Source of the DNA: an uncultured Bacteroidales bacterium
GTDB taxonomy: Bacteria > Bacteroidota > Bacteroidia > Bacteroidales > UBA932
Direction: 5' to 3'
NCBI GenBank assembly: GCA_900316955.1
Contig: ONEX01000014.1
Span: forward strand, 27,614 to 91,613
DNA: 64,000 nt
In this document: piece after piece, positions 26,256-35,066 of the stretch
Layout: every line of letters begins with the position of its first letter
Numbering within the stretch: the first letter of the stretch is position 1
Notes under the pieces: model-generated
Databases searched by the model: none
The model's input: the letters and a program-made list of their open reading frames with translations, nothing else
Told to the model about the DNA's origin: nothing
Position numbers and translations under genes: made by a program

Positions 26256-26316
26256 AAACAAACTCCCGTTTTTGTAGGACGGGCGGCTCGTTTTTGGGGA
26301 CGAATGGATGGGGCGG

Positions 26317-26348
26317 TTTGCGTAGTCCGGGGATTTTCGCTATTTTCG
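26317..26348 (+). promoter_or_regulatory. Promoter of the LytS-type kinase gene
   Basis: TTTG (26317-26320), then exactly 20 bases, then TATTTTCG (26341-26348), one mismatch from TAnnTTTG. The box ends 8 bases before the ATG, so the mRNA would have almost no leader. Confidence 0.6.
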
Positions 26349-26356
26349 CATCTGCT

Positions 26357-27721
26357 ATGAAACGAATCGGAACAGGCTGGATCGTCCATGGTTTCGCGGC
26401 GCTGCACGTCGCGGTGGTCGTCGTGTGCGCCCTCCTCGGCTGGCCGGATTCTCTCCTGCTGACAGCCCTGACGATGTTTATGACCGTCGTCATCTGCCTG
26501 CGACGGAACCTCACGGTGGAGTTCACCGCCGTGTGCGTCGTCCTCGTGAACATCATTGGCTACCTGCTGGGGCACGTGGGCGCCGAACTCTTCAACTTTT
26601 CCCCGGAAATCGTCAACAACATCCTGGCCACCTTCCTCACCACCGAGCTCATCGGCTGGGCGCTGGACCTGTTCGCCCGCACCTGGAACGTCCCGACCAG
26701 CGTACCGGGTTTCTGGAAGGAGAACCTCGGCTGGCTGGTCTTCGCCGTCATCGCGGTGTTCGCCCTCCGCCTGTTCATCGAACTGTTCATCTTCCGGGGC
26801 GCGCCGTTCAAGGGCGTGGACATCTTCGGCGCCTTCCGGTCCTTCCTCGGGAATTCCCTGGTGGTCCTGGCGATGTTCATCGGCACGCTCTTCTTCATCC
26901 GGACCGGACACGACAAGCACTACAGCCTGGACGTCGCCACCATCGGCACGACCCTGTTCATCGGCCTGATCGCCATCCTGGGCGCCCTGCTACACTCCTT
27001 CGGCCTCCCCTTCCATTGGACTTTCCCCCTGGACCCGGCCGCCCTCTCGCGGAACATTGTCGTCTCCCTGCTCGTGGAAATGACCTTCTTCGGGCTCACG
27101 TATATGGTCGAATACGCGGTGAACATCCGGCGCGAGCTGGGGACCCAGCGCGAGCGCCGGCACTTGGCCGAGTACCGCTACATGGCCCTCAAGAACCAGG
27201 TGAACCCGCATTTCCTGTTCAACTCGCTGAACATCCTGGACGCCATCGTGCAGGACGGGGAAAAGGAAGAGGCCAGCCTGTACATCCACAAGCTCGCCGG
27301 TATCTATCGCTATATGCTGCAGCACGACAACCAGAAGCTCGTCACCCTGGGCGAGGAAGTCACCTTCGTGACGATGTATTCGGACCTGCTCCGCGTCCGT
27401 TTCCCCGAAGGCTTCAACGTGTACCCGATGATTCTCGATAAAGACCTTTCCCGAAAGGTCGTCCCGTGCACCCTGCAGCTCCTGCTGGAGAACGTGACCA
27501 AGCACAACGCCATCTCCGCCGACAAGCCCCTGCGCATCGGCGTCAGTACGGACGGAGAGTACCTGACGATGGAGAACGACCGCATCCCGCGGGCCTCGGC
27601 GCCCGTTTCCACGGGCCTCGGCCTGCCCTATCTCCGGAAACAATACATGGACCTTTCCGGCAAGGAAATCCTCGTCGAGCAGACGGAGGACACCTTCCGG
27701 GTCCGCATCCCCCTCCTGTAA
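26357..27721 (+). CDS. LytS/YehU-type sensor histidine kinase
   Basis: A 454-residue membrane kinase. The N-terminal half (about 1-265) has several hydrophobic segments. The His_kinase domain carries the phospho-acceptor motif NPHFLFNSLN and an N-box LLLENVTKHN, and the C-terminus has a shortened ATPase segment with GLGLPYLRKQY. It should phosphorylate the LytTR regulator encoded 4 bases downstream. The ATG at 26357 (MKRIGTG) is chosen because it sits just past a good promoter. It is divergent from the starch permease operon, but control of that operon is only a guess. Confidence 0.87.
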   Translation: MKRIGTGWIVHGFAALHVAVVVVCALLGWPDSLLLTALTMFMTVVICLRRNLTVEFTAVCVVLVNIIGYLLGHVGAELFNFSPEIVNNILATFLTTELIGWALDLFARTWNVPTSVPGFWKENLGWLVFAVIAVFALRLFIELFIFRGAPFKGVDIFGAFRSFLGNSLVVLAMFIGTLFFIRTGHDKHYSLDVATIGTTLFIGLIAILGALLHSFGLPFHWTFPLDPAALSRNIVVSLLVEMTFFGLTYMVEYAVNIRRELGTQRERRHLAEYRYMALKNQVNPHFLFNSLNILDAIVQDGEKEEASLYIHKLAGIYRYMLQHDNQKLVTLGEEVTFVTMYSDLLRVRFPEGFNVYPMILDKDLSRKVVPCTLQLLLENVTKHNAISADKPLRIGVSTDGEYLTMENDRIPRASAPVSTGLGLPYLRKQYMDLSGKEILVEQTEDTFRVRIPLL

Positions 27722-27725
27722 GCCT

Positions 27726-28472
27726 ATGAAAGCCCTGATCGTCGAAGACGAACCCCGCGCCCAACGCGCCCTCGAGAACCTCCTAAAGGCGAATTTCCCG
27801 GAAGTGGAAGTCATCGGCCACGCCGCCTCGGTGAAGGAAACCGTCGACTGGCTCGCCGGGAACCGGCCTGACGTCATCTTCATGGACGTGGAACTCGCCG
27901 ACGGCACCTGCTTCGACATCTTCGCGCAGACGTCCGTCGACGCCCAGGTCGTGATGACCACCGCCTACGACAACTACGCCGTCAAGGCCTTCGAGGTCAA
28001 TTCGGTGGATTACCTGCTCAAACCGGTGGACATCGAGGAACTGAAACGGGCCGTCTCCCGCGTCGCGCAGCGGATGGCCGCCGGCGGCCCCCGCATCGAC
28101 TTCGACGCCGTCCGGGACGCCATCCGGCCCCGGGAAAAGTTCCTCATCCGGCTGAACGACCGCATCGTCCCGGTCAGCGTGCGGGACGTCGCGTATTTCT
28201 ATTCGGAAGCGAAGAACTCCTTCATCGTCACCCGCGACGGCAAGACCTACGTGCTGGACGACTCGCTGGACGCCATCGAGTCCGGGCTGGACCCGAAAGC
28301 CTTCTTCCGCATCTCCCGCGGCGCCATCATCGCCGAGAACGTCATCGACAGCGCCTCCAAGCTCCTCGGCGGCCGCTTGCGGCTCACCCTGGCCCCCGGC
28401 ATCCCCGCCGCCACCGACCTCACCGTCTCCCGCGCCCGCGCCGACGCCTTCCTCGAGTGGCTGGAAGGATAG
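27726..28472 (+). CDS. LytTR-family response regulator
   Basis: A 248-residue DNA-binding regulator. The receiver domain (about 1-120) has the acidic pair E7/D8, phospho-acceptor D54 in FMDVEL, and K in LLKPVD. The LytTR domain (about 138-245) carries FLIRLNDRIVPVSVRDVAYFYSE and FFRISRGAIIAENVI. It is cotranscribed with the kinase just upstream. LytTR proteins bind direct repeats in promoters; the target genes are not evident here. Confidence 0.92.
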   Translation: MKALIVEDEPRAQRALENLLKANFPEVEVIGHAASVKETVDWLAGNRPDVIFMDVELADGTCFDIFAQTSVDAQVVMTTAYDNYAVKAFEVNSVDYLLKPVDIEELKRAVSRVAQRMAAGGPRIDFDAVRDAIRPREKFLIRLNDRIVPVSVRDVAYFYSEAKNSFIVTRDGKTYVLDDSLDAIESGLDPKAFFRISRGAIIAENVIDSASKLLGGRLRLTLAPGIPAATDLTVSRARADAFLEWLEG

Positions 28473-28528
28473 CCCTCCGGGCTTGGCCTCCCGTCCTTCC
28501 GTTATTGACCCGGAATCTTGAAAGTTTA

Positions 28529-28563
28529 CAAGCCTTGCAGAAAAACCGACATTGCAAGGCTTG
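28529..28563. repeat. 11-bp inverted repeat before the ORF6N remnant
   Basis: CAAGCCTTGCA (28529-28539) and its exact reverse complement (28553-28563) surround 13 bases. It lies between the response regulator and the ORF6N remnant, with no T-run. It may be an operator or the remnant of a mobile repeat. Confidence 0.45.
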
Positions 28564-28617
28564 CAATCGTAATAGTCCAATGAAAACCTTTCATCATCTT
28601 TGTAAAAAAAGAAAGGT

Positions 28618-29132
28618 ATGGAAGACACTGATTTGATCAAAAATAAAATCTACTGGATTCGGGGAGAGCAAGTTATGCTGGACAGTGATCTTGCACAGTT
28701 ATACGGGGTTGAGACGAAACAATTGAAAAGGCAGGTTAGATTGTTTCTTTGAGGTGCCAAAAAGGCACCACAAAAGGGAGAGGAGGCAGCCGATATTCCC
28801 CCTTTGCCTTCACGGCTTCGGGCATAGCCATGCTCAGCAGTGTCCTGACTTCCGATACGGCAGCTTTGGCTAATATCCGGATTATGAGGGCCTTCGTCGC
28901 TATGCGAAAGCAATTGTCGGAACTCGCAGCCCAAAAGCAGCAAATTGACCGATTGGAATTGAGAGTGGACAGATTAAATGACTATGTTGAATCCATTCTC
29001 CATGACCAGAACGAAATCAATGAAGAAATAGCTATGCAAATCGAGTTGATCAACCAATCGATCGCAGCGCTAAAGACGGAGAAGACTCAGATGGATAACC
29101 GTCCGAAAATTGGGTTTGTAACCGGCGAATAA
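28618..29132 (+). pseudogene. ORF6N-domain gene broken by a deletion and frameshift
   Basis: The first frame (ATG 28618) gives MEDTDLIKNKIYWIRGEQVM and then LDSDLAQLYGVETKQLKRQVR, the start of an ORF6N domain, before TGA at 28750. From 28749 a second frame continues LRCQKGTTKGRGGSRYSPFAF, then the SGIAMLSSVLTSDTA motif and a coiled-coil C-terminus ending FVTGE. In intact relatives about 20 residues of the NIERFP...FELT type separate QVR from LRCQ, so roughly 60 bases are missing and the frame has shifted. A small hairpin (GGTGCC-AAAAA-GGCACC) lies near the junction, at 28753-28769. ORF6N proteins occur in phages and mobile elements and are often called antirepressor-like. This copy is probably inactive. 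Confidence 0.8.
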
Positions 29133-29145
29133 GCCCTGAGAACAA

Positions 29146-30051
29146 CTAGAACAGATGCGCACAGAAGCCGATACCGGCGAGGAGGCAGAGGAGGAAGGTG
29201 GAGATCACCAGGAGGGGCAGCATCGGGTCGAGTGCTTTGCCTGTGCGTTGCCAGACACCGCGGAGGTGCAGGACGTACAGCGGCAGGGTGACCACGAAGA
29301 GGTAGTGCCACCAGGAGAACATCCGCAGTTGACAATAAGCCAGCATCAGGATCCAGCCCAGGACGATGAGGATGGTCTGGTAGATTTTCGCCCGTTTTTC
29401 GCCCAGACGGATGGCGGTGGTGACGCGGTTGGGCGCGTCGGTTTCCATGTCGCGTATGTTATTGACATTCAGCACGCCCACGGAGAAGCAGCCCACGGCG
29501 GCGCCGGGCAGGAGGAGGCGCCAGAAGAGGGTGTGGCTCGCCACGAAATAACCGCCCATCACGGCGACCAGCCCGAAGAATAAAAAGACATACACGTCAC
29601 CCAGTCCGCGATACCCGTAAGGGTTGCGGCCGAGGGTGTATTTCATCGCGCCCATGATGGCGCCGGCGCCCATCAGCAGGACCAGGATCGGAGTCAGTTC
29701 CAGCAGGGTGCCGAAAGACTGGAGCGTCATCATCGTGCCGAAGAGGATGCACAGGCCCACGAACACGCCGATCAGAACCTTCATCTCGCCGATCGTGAGC
29801 ACGCCGCCGTTCAGCCCGTACTGCGGGCCCTTGCGGTCCGCCGTGTCGGTGCCGTGGAGGACGTCGCCGAGCTCGTTCGAGAGGTTGGACAGGATCTGGA
29901 GGCAGACGGTCGTAAGGACGATGAGGACGGCCACCCACACGTCGACCTTGAAGTCGGCCGTGGCGAGGAGGATGCCCAGGAGGACGCCGCCCGTGGAGAG
30001 CGGCAGGGTGCGGAGCCGCATGGACGCGACGGCCGCGCGGAACTTATTCAT
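29146..30051 (-). CDS. menA: 1,4-dihydroxy-2-naphthoate polyprenyltransferase
   Basis: A 301-residue inner-membrane prenyltransferase of the UbiA family. It joins the polyprenyl chain to DHNA, giving demethylmenaquinone. The first Asp-rich site is seen in NLSNELGDVLHGTDTADRKG (around residues 55-75), and a second is in NVNNIRDMETDAPNR. Eight to nine hydrophobic helices follow the family pattern and the length is standard. The start overlaps the end of the upstream gene by 8 bases, so the two are translationally coupled. It shows that this organism makes menaquinone. Confidence 0.93.
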   Translation of the reverse strand: MNKFRAAVASMRLRTLPLSTGGVLLGILLATADFKVDVWVAVLIVLTTVCLQILSNLSNELGDVLHGTDTADRKGPQYGLNGGVLTIGEMKVLIGVFVGLCILFGTMMTLQSFGTLLELTPILVLLMGAGAIMGAMKYTLGRNPYGYRGLGDVYVFLFFGLVAVMGGYFVASHTLFWRLLLPGAAVGCFSVGVLNVNNIRDMETDAPNRVTTAIRLGEKRAKIYQTILIVLGWILMLAYCQLRMFSWWHYLFVVTLPLYVLHLRGVWQRTGKALDPMLPLLVISTFLLCLLAGIGFCAHLF

Positions 30052-30706
30052 AGACAGACAAGTTATGGATCACGAACCGCCGGAAGGCGGAGCGCAGGAA
30101 GTACCAGATGGCCGTGAACAGCCCCTTGGTCCGGAAGTCCAGGACGAAGTCCGTGGCCAGGGTGCGGTCCGGGTCCGGGCGGACCGGGCAGGTGCAGGCG
30201 ATCCCCGGCGCGATGACGCTGGGATAGCCGGCCTTGCGGGCCCGCATGCAGTAGTCGAAGCCGGCGAGCTGGCCGCGGTAGCGGCCGCCGAGCACGCCGA
30301 TGCGCCGATACACCGCCTGCGGCACGAGGGCGAACAGGCCGTCGAACATCCGGCAGGCGACGGGAATCACCGGGTCCGGCTGCATCAGGCGCCGGCTCCG
30401 GCTGAAGCCGCCGCTGACGATGCGGCCTTCCCCGTCCTGGACCGTCCCCACGAGGAGAGCCCGGTCGCCGAGGAAGGACGAGTTGTCCAGCAGGCTGTAG
30501 AGGGCGCCCTCGACCGGAGTCACCAGGCCGTGGAGCCAGATGTAGAAGTCCCGCTCCCCGGCAGCGCGCCACGCCTCGTCCAGGTCGGGATTGACAAAGA
30601 GTTCGAAGGTGTACTCATCGGACGGGATCAGGTCGATCTGCCGCCGGCATTCGGCGACGGTAGACTCGAGGGCCTCGGCATATATGAGGACGGCGACGGT
30701 TTTCAT
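30044..30706 (-). CDS. Glycosyltransferase family 2-like protein
   Basis: A 220-residue soluble protein. It begins with a Rossmann-like strand (MKTVAVLIYAEALESTVAEC), and has WLHGLVTPVEGALYSLLDN where a nucleotide-sugar site would be, followed by FDGLFALVPQAVYRRIGVLGGRY and a C-terminal amphipathic helix. This looks like a small GT-A transferase or a relative, but a clear DxD motif is not obvious, so activity is uncertain. It sits one base below lepA and overlaps menA, probably in one operon. Confidence 0.6.
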   Translation of the reverse strand: MKTVAVLIYAEALESTVAECRRQIDLIPSDEYTFELFVNPDLDEAWRAAGERDFYIWLHGLVTPVEGALYSLLDNSSFLGDRALLVGTVQDGEGRIVSGGFSRSRRLMQPDPVIPVACRMFDGLFALVPQAVYRRIGVLGGRYRGQLAGFDYCMRARKAGYPSVIAPGIACTCPVRPDPDRTLATDFVLDFRTKGLFTAIWYFLRSAFRRFVIHNLSVYE

Positions 30707-32494
30707 CTAGTCGAGTTTCAGGACCGCCATGAACGCGCTCTGGGGCACCTGGACGGTGCCGATCTGGCGCATCCGCTTCTTGCCCTCCTTCTGCTTCTCG
30801 AGGAGCTTGCGCTTACGCGTGACGTCGCCGCCGTAGCACTTCGCCGTCACGTCCTTGCGGACCTGGCGCACCGTCTCGCGGGCGATGATCTTCGCGCCGA
30901 TGGCCGCCTGGACGGCGATGTCGAACTGCTGGCGCGGGATGAGTTCCTTGAGCTTCAGGCAGATCTTCCGCCCGAAATCGTACGCGTGGTCCTCGTGGAT
31001 GAGGGTCGACAGGGCATCGGCCGGGTCGCCGTTCAGCAGGATGTCCAGCTTCACCAGGCGGGCGGGCCGGAAGTCCGTCACGTGATAGTCGAAGGAAGCG
31101 TAGCCCTTGGAGATGGACTTGAGCTTGTCGTAGAAGTCGAAGACCACCTCGGACAGCGGCAGGTCGTAGTTCAGCTCCACCCGGTCGGTGGTGATGTAGT
31201 GCTGGCCGATGAGGGTGCCGCGCTTGTCCATGCACAGCTTCATGATGGGCCCGTAGAAATCGGACTTGGAGATGATCTGGGCGCGGATGTAGGGCTCCTC
31301 GATGTGGTCGATGAGCGTCTGCGGCGGGAGGCCGGAGGGGTTGTGGACGTCGATGACCTCGCCCTTGGTCGTGTAGGCCTTGTAGGACACGTTCGGGACG
31401 GTGGTGATCACGTCCATGTTGAACTCGCGGAACAGCCGCTCCTGGACGATCTCCAGGTGCAGCAGGCCCAGGAAGCCGCAGCGGAAGCCGAAGCCCAGGG
31501 CCAGCGAGCTCTCGGGCTCGTACACGAAGGACGCGTCGTTCAGCTGGAACTTCTCCAGCGTGGCGCGGAGTTCCTCGAACTTGGAAGCATCGACGGGATA
31601 CAGGCCCGCGAAGACCATCGGCTTCACCTCCTCGAATCCCGCAATCGCCTGGGAACAAGGGGTATCCACGTGCGTGATGGTGTCGCCCACCTTCACTTCC
31701 ACCGCGGCCTTGATGCCGGAGATGATATAGCCCACGTCGCCGGTGCGCACCTCGCCCGTGGGGTTCAGCTTGAGCTTGAGATTGCCGATCTCCTCGGCCT
31801 CGTATTCCTTGCCGGTATTGAAGAACTTCACCTTGTCGCCCTTCCGGATGCTGCCGTTCACCACCTTGAAATAGGCGATGATGCCGCGGAAGGAATTGAA
31901 CACCGAGTCGAAGATGAGCGCCTGCAGCGGCGCGTCGGGATCGCCCTTCGGCGCGGGAACCTTGTCCACGATGGCATCCAGCACCGCCGGCACGCCTTCG
32001 CCCGTGCGGGCCGACACCCGGTACACATCCTCCGGGTCGCAGCCCAGCAGGTCGCACACCTGGTCCGTCACCAGCTCCGGCTGGGCGGAATCCATGTCGA
32101 TCTTGTTCAGCACGGGGATGATCTCCAGCCCGTGGTCGATGGCCTGGTACAGGTTGGAGATCGTCTGCGCCTGGATGCCCTGCGAGGCGTCCACCACCAG
32201 GAGCGCGCCCTCGCACGAAGCGATGGACCGCGACACCTCATAGCTGAAGTCCACGTGGCCGGGGGTGTCGATCAGGTTCAGCCTGTACGTTTCCCCGCCT
32301 CGCGTGTACTCCATCTGGATCGCGTGGCTCTTGATCGTGATGCCCTTCTCCCGCTCCAGGTCCATGTCGTCCAGCACCTGGTTCTCCATCTCCCGGTCGC
32401 TCAGCGTACGCGTGAGCTCCAGCAGCCGGTCCGCCAGGGTGCTCTTCCCATGGTCGATATGCGCGATGATGCAAAAGTTGCGGATGTTCTTCAT
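30707..32494 (-). CDS. lepA: Elongation factor 4 (back-translocating GTPase LepA)
   Basis: A 595-residue translational GTPase of normal length. G1 is AHIDHGKST near the N-terminus, G3 is [13 protein letters not shown]4 is NKID. The LepA-specific C-terminal domain is present ([27 protein letters not shown] region; [22 protein letters not shown]). It remodels stalled ribosomes. The start is ATG 32494 (MKNIRNF), not the in-frame TTG three codons earlier. A TATCTTTG box ends 6 bases before this ATG, so the mRNA is near leaderless. It ends with a TAG stop exactly where the family ends. Confidence 0.96.
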   Translation of the reverse strand: MKNIRNFCIIAHIDHGKSTLADRLLELTRTLSDREMENQVLDDMDLEREKGITIKSHAIQMEYTRGGETYRLNLIDTPGHVDFSYEVSRSIASCEGALLVVDASQGIQAQTISNLYQAIDHGLEIIPVLNKIDMDSAQPELVTDQVCDLLGCDPEDVYRVSARTGEGVPAVLDAIVDKVPAPKGDPDAPLQALIFDSVFNSFRGIIAYFKVVNGSIRKGDKVKFFNTGKEYEAEEIGNLKLKLNPTGEVRTGDVGYIISGIKAAVEVKVGDTITHVDTPCSQAIAGFEEVKPMVFAGLYPVDASKFEELRATLEKFQLNDASFVYEPESSLALGFGFRCGFLGLLHLEIVQERLFREFNMDVITTVPNVSYKAYTTKGEVIDVHNPSGLPPQTLIDHIEEPYIRAQIISKSDFYGPIMKLCMDKRGTLIGQHYITTDRVELNYDLPLSEVVFDFYDKLKSISKGYASFDYHVTDFRPARLVKLDILLNGDPADALSTLIHEDHAYDFGRKICLKLKELIPRQQFDIAVQAAIGAKIIARETVRQVRKDVTAKCYGGDVTRKRKLLEKQKEGKKRMRQIGTVQVPQSAFMAVLKLD

Positions 32495-32500
32495 AACTTG

Positions 32501-32508
32501 CAAAGATA
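32501..32508 (-). promoter_or_regulatory. -7 promoter box of lepA
   Basis: TATCTTTG on the minus strand, an exact TAnnTTTG match, 6 bases before the lepA ATG. No clear -33 TTTG is visible 19-21 bases upstream. Confidence 0.6.
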
Positions 32509-32601
32509 CGCATTTTCTTGCAGATATCGCACTTCACACCCCGGAGCCCTTTTGCGGTGCCTTTTTGGCCGTTTTTGCTACCTTGGGTTCGGGAGATTCG
32601 A

Positions 32602-33507
32602 TTATAGCGTGTGGCAGATAATCGCGCGGTCGGCAGGTGAGAAATAGTAATTCCTGCCGGCATAAATGACTCCGAGCGGGAAGGTGTCGTACTCCACGAC
32701 CTTGTACTTCCGGTCATCGAGGTTGTAGACGAGCATATAGTCTTTCCCGTCCAACGTAAAGGCGAGGTATATCCGGTCGGTGGTTTTCTGGACATTCGTA
32801 AAGACAGGAGCCCGCTTGCCGAAGTCCCATTCATACCAAGGGAAAATGAAATCATCGCCTGTGTAAAACAAGATATCGCCGGAGTGGGCGCAGAAGCAGA
32901 AAGTGGAATCGTTGCTGTGAAAATAACGGCCGCTTTGGTAATCCACCGCTGGATAAAAGTCGTTCACAACGGTGTAGAATCTATTCTGTCCGATGAGATA
33001 ACCGCAATCGTACGCCCTCCCGTTCAAAGATCCCTTCAGGTCGATGGTATCCTCATCCACCCTGGCTAAACTCGTCAGGATCACCTCGTTGTTCCGGATG
33101 GGATAGGCAGTCAGGAAAGAGCCGTCTTGACTATCATATTCTGAGATGGCGCCCGCTGTCAAGACATCGAGAACTTGGTCCTTGTACGCAGAAATGTCGA
33201 TGATCTTCTCGGGCTGGTCGATGGTGGCCAGATAGTCCCCTTCCCAGTTGAAGACACGGATGGCATTGTTCTCTTTGTCCAGCAGAAAAAAGCGATCCGC
33301 GGCAACTTCCATCACCGGCTGGCTTTCCTGTCCCAAGGTCATTCCTTCCGAAAAGTGGAGTGGGATGACCGCGGCCTGCGCATAGAGTTCCCGGACATCG
33401 ACCTGCTTTTTCAGGGCCTTGTCGATATCGACCTTGAGCCGATCTGAATGGCTCCAGCAGGAGACGGCCATCAGTCCGACTGAAAGGATGAAGAAAAACC
33501 GTTTCAT
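32602..33507 (-). CDS. 6-bladed beta-propeller lipoprotein
   Basis: A 301-residue protein with a lipoprotein signal (ending AVSC). It resembles the 6-bladed beta-propeller (DUF4934-type) proteins of Bacteroidales: VIPLHFSEGMTLGQ, DRFFLLDKENNAIRVFNWEGDYLATI, NRFYTVVNDFYPAV and DYMLVYNLDDRKY. It is somewhat shorter than the usual 350-400 residues. The ATG overlaps the stop of the upstream membrane-protein gene as TAATG, so they are coupled. The role is unknown. AT content is above that of its neighbours. Confidence 0.6.
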   Translation of the reverse strand: MKRFFFILSVGLMAVSCWSHSDRLKVDIDKALKKQVDVRELYAQAAVIPLHFSEGMTLGQESQPVMEVAADRFFLLDKENNAIRVFNWEGDYLATIDQPEKIIDISAYKDQVLDVLTAGAISEYDSQDGSFLTAYPIRNNEVILTSLARVDEDTIDLKGSLNGRAYDCGYLIGQNRFYTVVNDFYPAVDYQSGRYFHSNDSTFCFCAHSGDILFYTGDDFIFPWYEWDFGKRAPVFTNVQKTTDRIYLAFTLDGKDYMLVYNLDDRKYKVVEYDTFPLGVIYAGRNYYFSPADRAIICHTL

Positions 33508-33848
33508 TACAGCCGGGGCTTCTTGACAATCCGGAGGACGAGTGAAACCAGATAGATCATCATCCCGTAAATGACCGGAATCATGATCACTTTCCCGGCG
33601 AAGAGCACGCCTGGTGAGATCAGGTCGAACAGGCCGGTTATATCATTTCTGTCCGCCGCCACCTCCTGCAGGGCGGTGAAGAACTGATAAAGCGGGAACA
33701 TGGGGGTCATCAGCCCGAACACCAGGGCGAATTCCCCGATTTCCTTGATCCAGCGGGGGGCTTTCCAGGCGGCGAAGAAGATGGCGACCAGAAGGACAGT
33801 GAGGATGGTCATGTAGCCGGCACCTCCCTGCATGAAAATCTTGAACAT
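33507..33848 (-). CDS. Small MotA/TolQ/ExbB-like membrane protein
   Basis: A 113-residue protein with three predicted membrane segments (about 12-30, 40-62 and 85-107). The pattern QGGAGYMTILTVLL followed by GEFALVFGLMTPMFPLYQFF, and KVIMIPVIYGMMIYL near the end, recalls the transmembrane core of MotA/TolQ/ExbB proton channels, but is only about half their length. A gene for an ExbD-like partner is not seen. It is coupled to the beta-propeller lipoprotein and divergent from a membrane LytTR regulator. Confidence 0.5.
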   Translation of the reverse strand: MFKIFMQGGAGYMTILTVLLVAIFFAAWKAPRWIKEIGEFALVFGLMTPMFPLYQFFTALQEVAADRNDITGLFDLISPGVLFAGKVIMIPVIYGMMIYLVSLVLRIVKKPRL

Positions 33849-33987
33849 GGAACTCTCGATTTAATGGGTTTGACTTTCTGTTGCAAAGGTAAGCGGCGGA
33901 GGTCCTTTTCCCAAACCGAAACCCCACGATGAAATGTCGAATCCCCCTTTTCGCACCCGGACTGCGCTGGAAATGCGTTTTTTATGC

Positions 33988-33995
33988 TATTTTTG
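33988..33995 (+). promoter_or_regulatory. -7 promoter box of the membrane LytTR gene
   Basis: TATTTTTG, exact TAnnTTTG, ending 10 bases before the ATG at 34006. No clear -33 element. Confidence 0.55.
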
Positions 33996-34005
33996 CATCC
34001 GTCCG

Positions 34006-34734
34006 ATGAAACGTTTTCTAGTCATATCCTACTGGGTGGTTTCCATTCTGCTGGTGGCGATTGTGCTCACTAGCGTCGGTTACAGTTTCCTGGAAGCGTT
34101 GTTCATCGGGTCGATGTTCCTCCCTGGGGCCTTGGCGGCCAAATACTTTTTTCCAAAAGTGAAGGGCATCAAGGACACGGTTTTCATCACGTTGGGAATC
34201 CTGGCCGGGGAAATGCTTCTGTTCCTGATCGCTCATTTCACGATCCTCACTTTCCGGGGGAACCTTCCGGGCCCGGTCCTGGAATGGCCGGACATTCCCC
34301 ACATCCTGACGAATCCCGTTTTCATCGCCATCATCCTGACAGCCCTGGCGGCTGGCAGCTACTTCTTCGAATCTTGGATGGACCGGAAGCGCCCCTCCCG
34401 GCCGGCTCCCATTACGTTCACATCGGACCGGAAACCGGTGACGCTTCCCCTGGAAGAAATCCTGTACGTGGAATCCAACGACGATATCACCACCGTCATC
34501 GCAACCGGCGACCGCCGCTTCCGGAACAAGACCCCCATCTCCCAGTGGGAAGCCATCCTCAGTCCCCATTTCCTCCGGATCCATCGGTCCTTCCTCGTCA
34601 ACAAGGAGGCAATCACTCGTGTCGACGGAGACCTTCTTTATGTCGATGACATCGAGCTCCCCATCTCCCGGAAGTACAAGGATGCGGTCCTGTCGGCCGC
34701 AATTGCGGAAAAACCGCATTCCAGTGCATTCTGA
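34006..34734 (+). CDS. Membrane-anchored LytTR-domain regulator
   Basis: A 242-residue protein with four hydrophobic segments in the first 125 residues and a cytoplasmic LytTR DNA-binding domain (about 140-232: KPVTLPLEEILYVESNDDIT, then FLRIHRSFLVNKEAI). There is no receiver domain, so membrane sensing rather than phosphorylation is likely. The ATG at 34006 is chosen over an upstream in-frame ATG at 33934 because the promoter box lies between them. It is divergent from the ExbB-like/beta-propeller pair, which it may regulate (inference). Confidence 0.82.
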   Translation: MKRFLVISYWVVSILLVAIVLTSVGYSFLEALFIGSMFLPGALAAKYFFPKVKGIKDTVFITLGILAGEMLLFLIAHFTILTFRGNLPGPVLEWPDIPHILTNPVFIAIILTALAAGSYFFESWMDRKRPSRPAPITFTSDRKPVTLPLEEILYVESNDDITTVIATGDRRFRNKTPISQWEAILSPHFLRIHRSFLVNKEAITRVDGDLLYVDDIELPISRKYKDAVLSAAIAEKPHSSAF

Positions 34735-35066
34735 CTGCCGACGCGTCCACGATTTCCCGCATTTTGGCCTTTCCCCCTTGCCGCGTCTGCACGCAGAACG
34801 CCGCCCAAGGCCGATTTGCCGCAAATGCGTCCAGGGCGGACGCCTTGGCCGACATCATAAGCAAAACGGGCCGTTATTGCTCACGAGATGTGCAGCCGGA
34901 CGCCGCCGTAGCCAACAACAAGTGCAAATACCCAGGTTTTCGCACTTTTATTGACCTTTTTTGGGGAAATAAGTGTGAAACAGGGGGCTTTCGCACTTAT
35001 CCAGGGAGAGATTCCGGGTCAAGCCCGGAATGAGGCGGTCTTGCCCTGGACGGCAGGACGATCCGC
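34735..35066. other. Intergenic stretch with one REP-like repeat, no gene seen
   Basis: About 330 bases between two convergent genes. Short open frames here have no recognisable features. The only clear element is the REP-like palindrome at 35011-35031. Confidence 0.6.
35011..35031. repeat. REP-like palindrome, copy B
   Basis: A 21-base palindrome of the ATTCCGGG / CCCGGAAT type around TCAAG, 36 bases beyond the stop of the MATE gene. Confidence 0.75.

Noticed and set aside
34764-35033. Short open frame between the LytTR and MATE genes
   Set aside because: Cys- and Arg-rich, no family pattern, no promoter, and it runs into a REP-like repeat.
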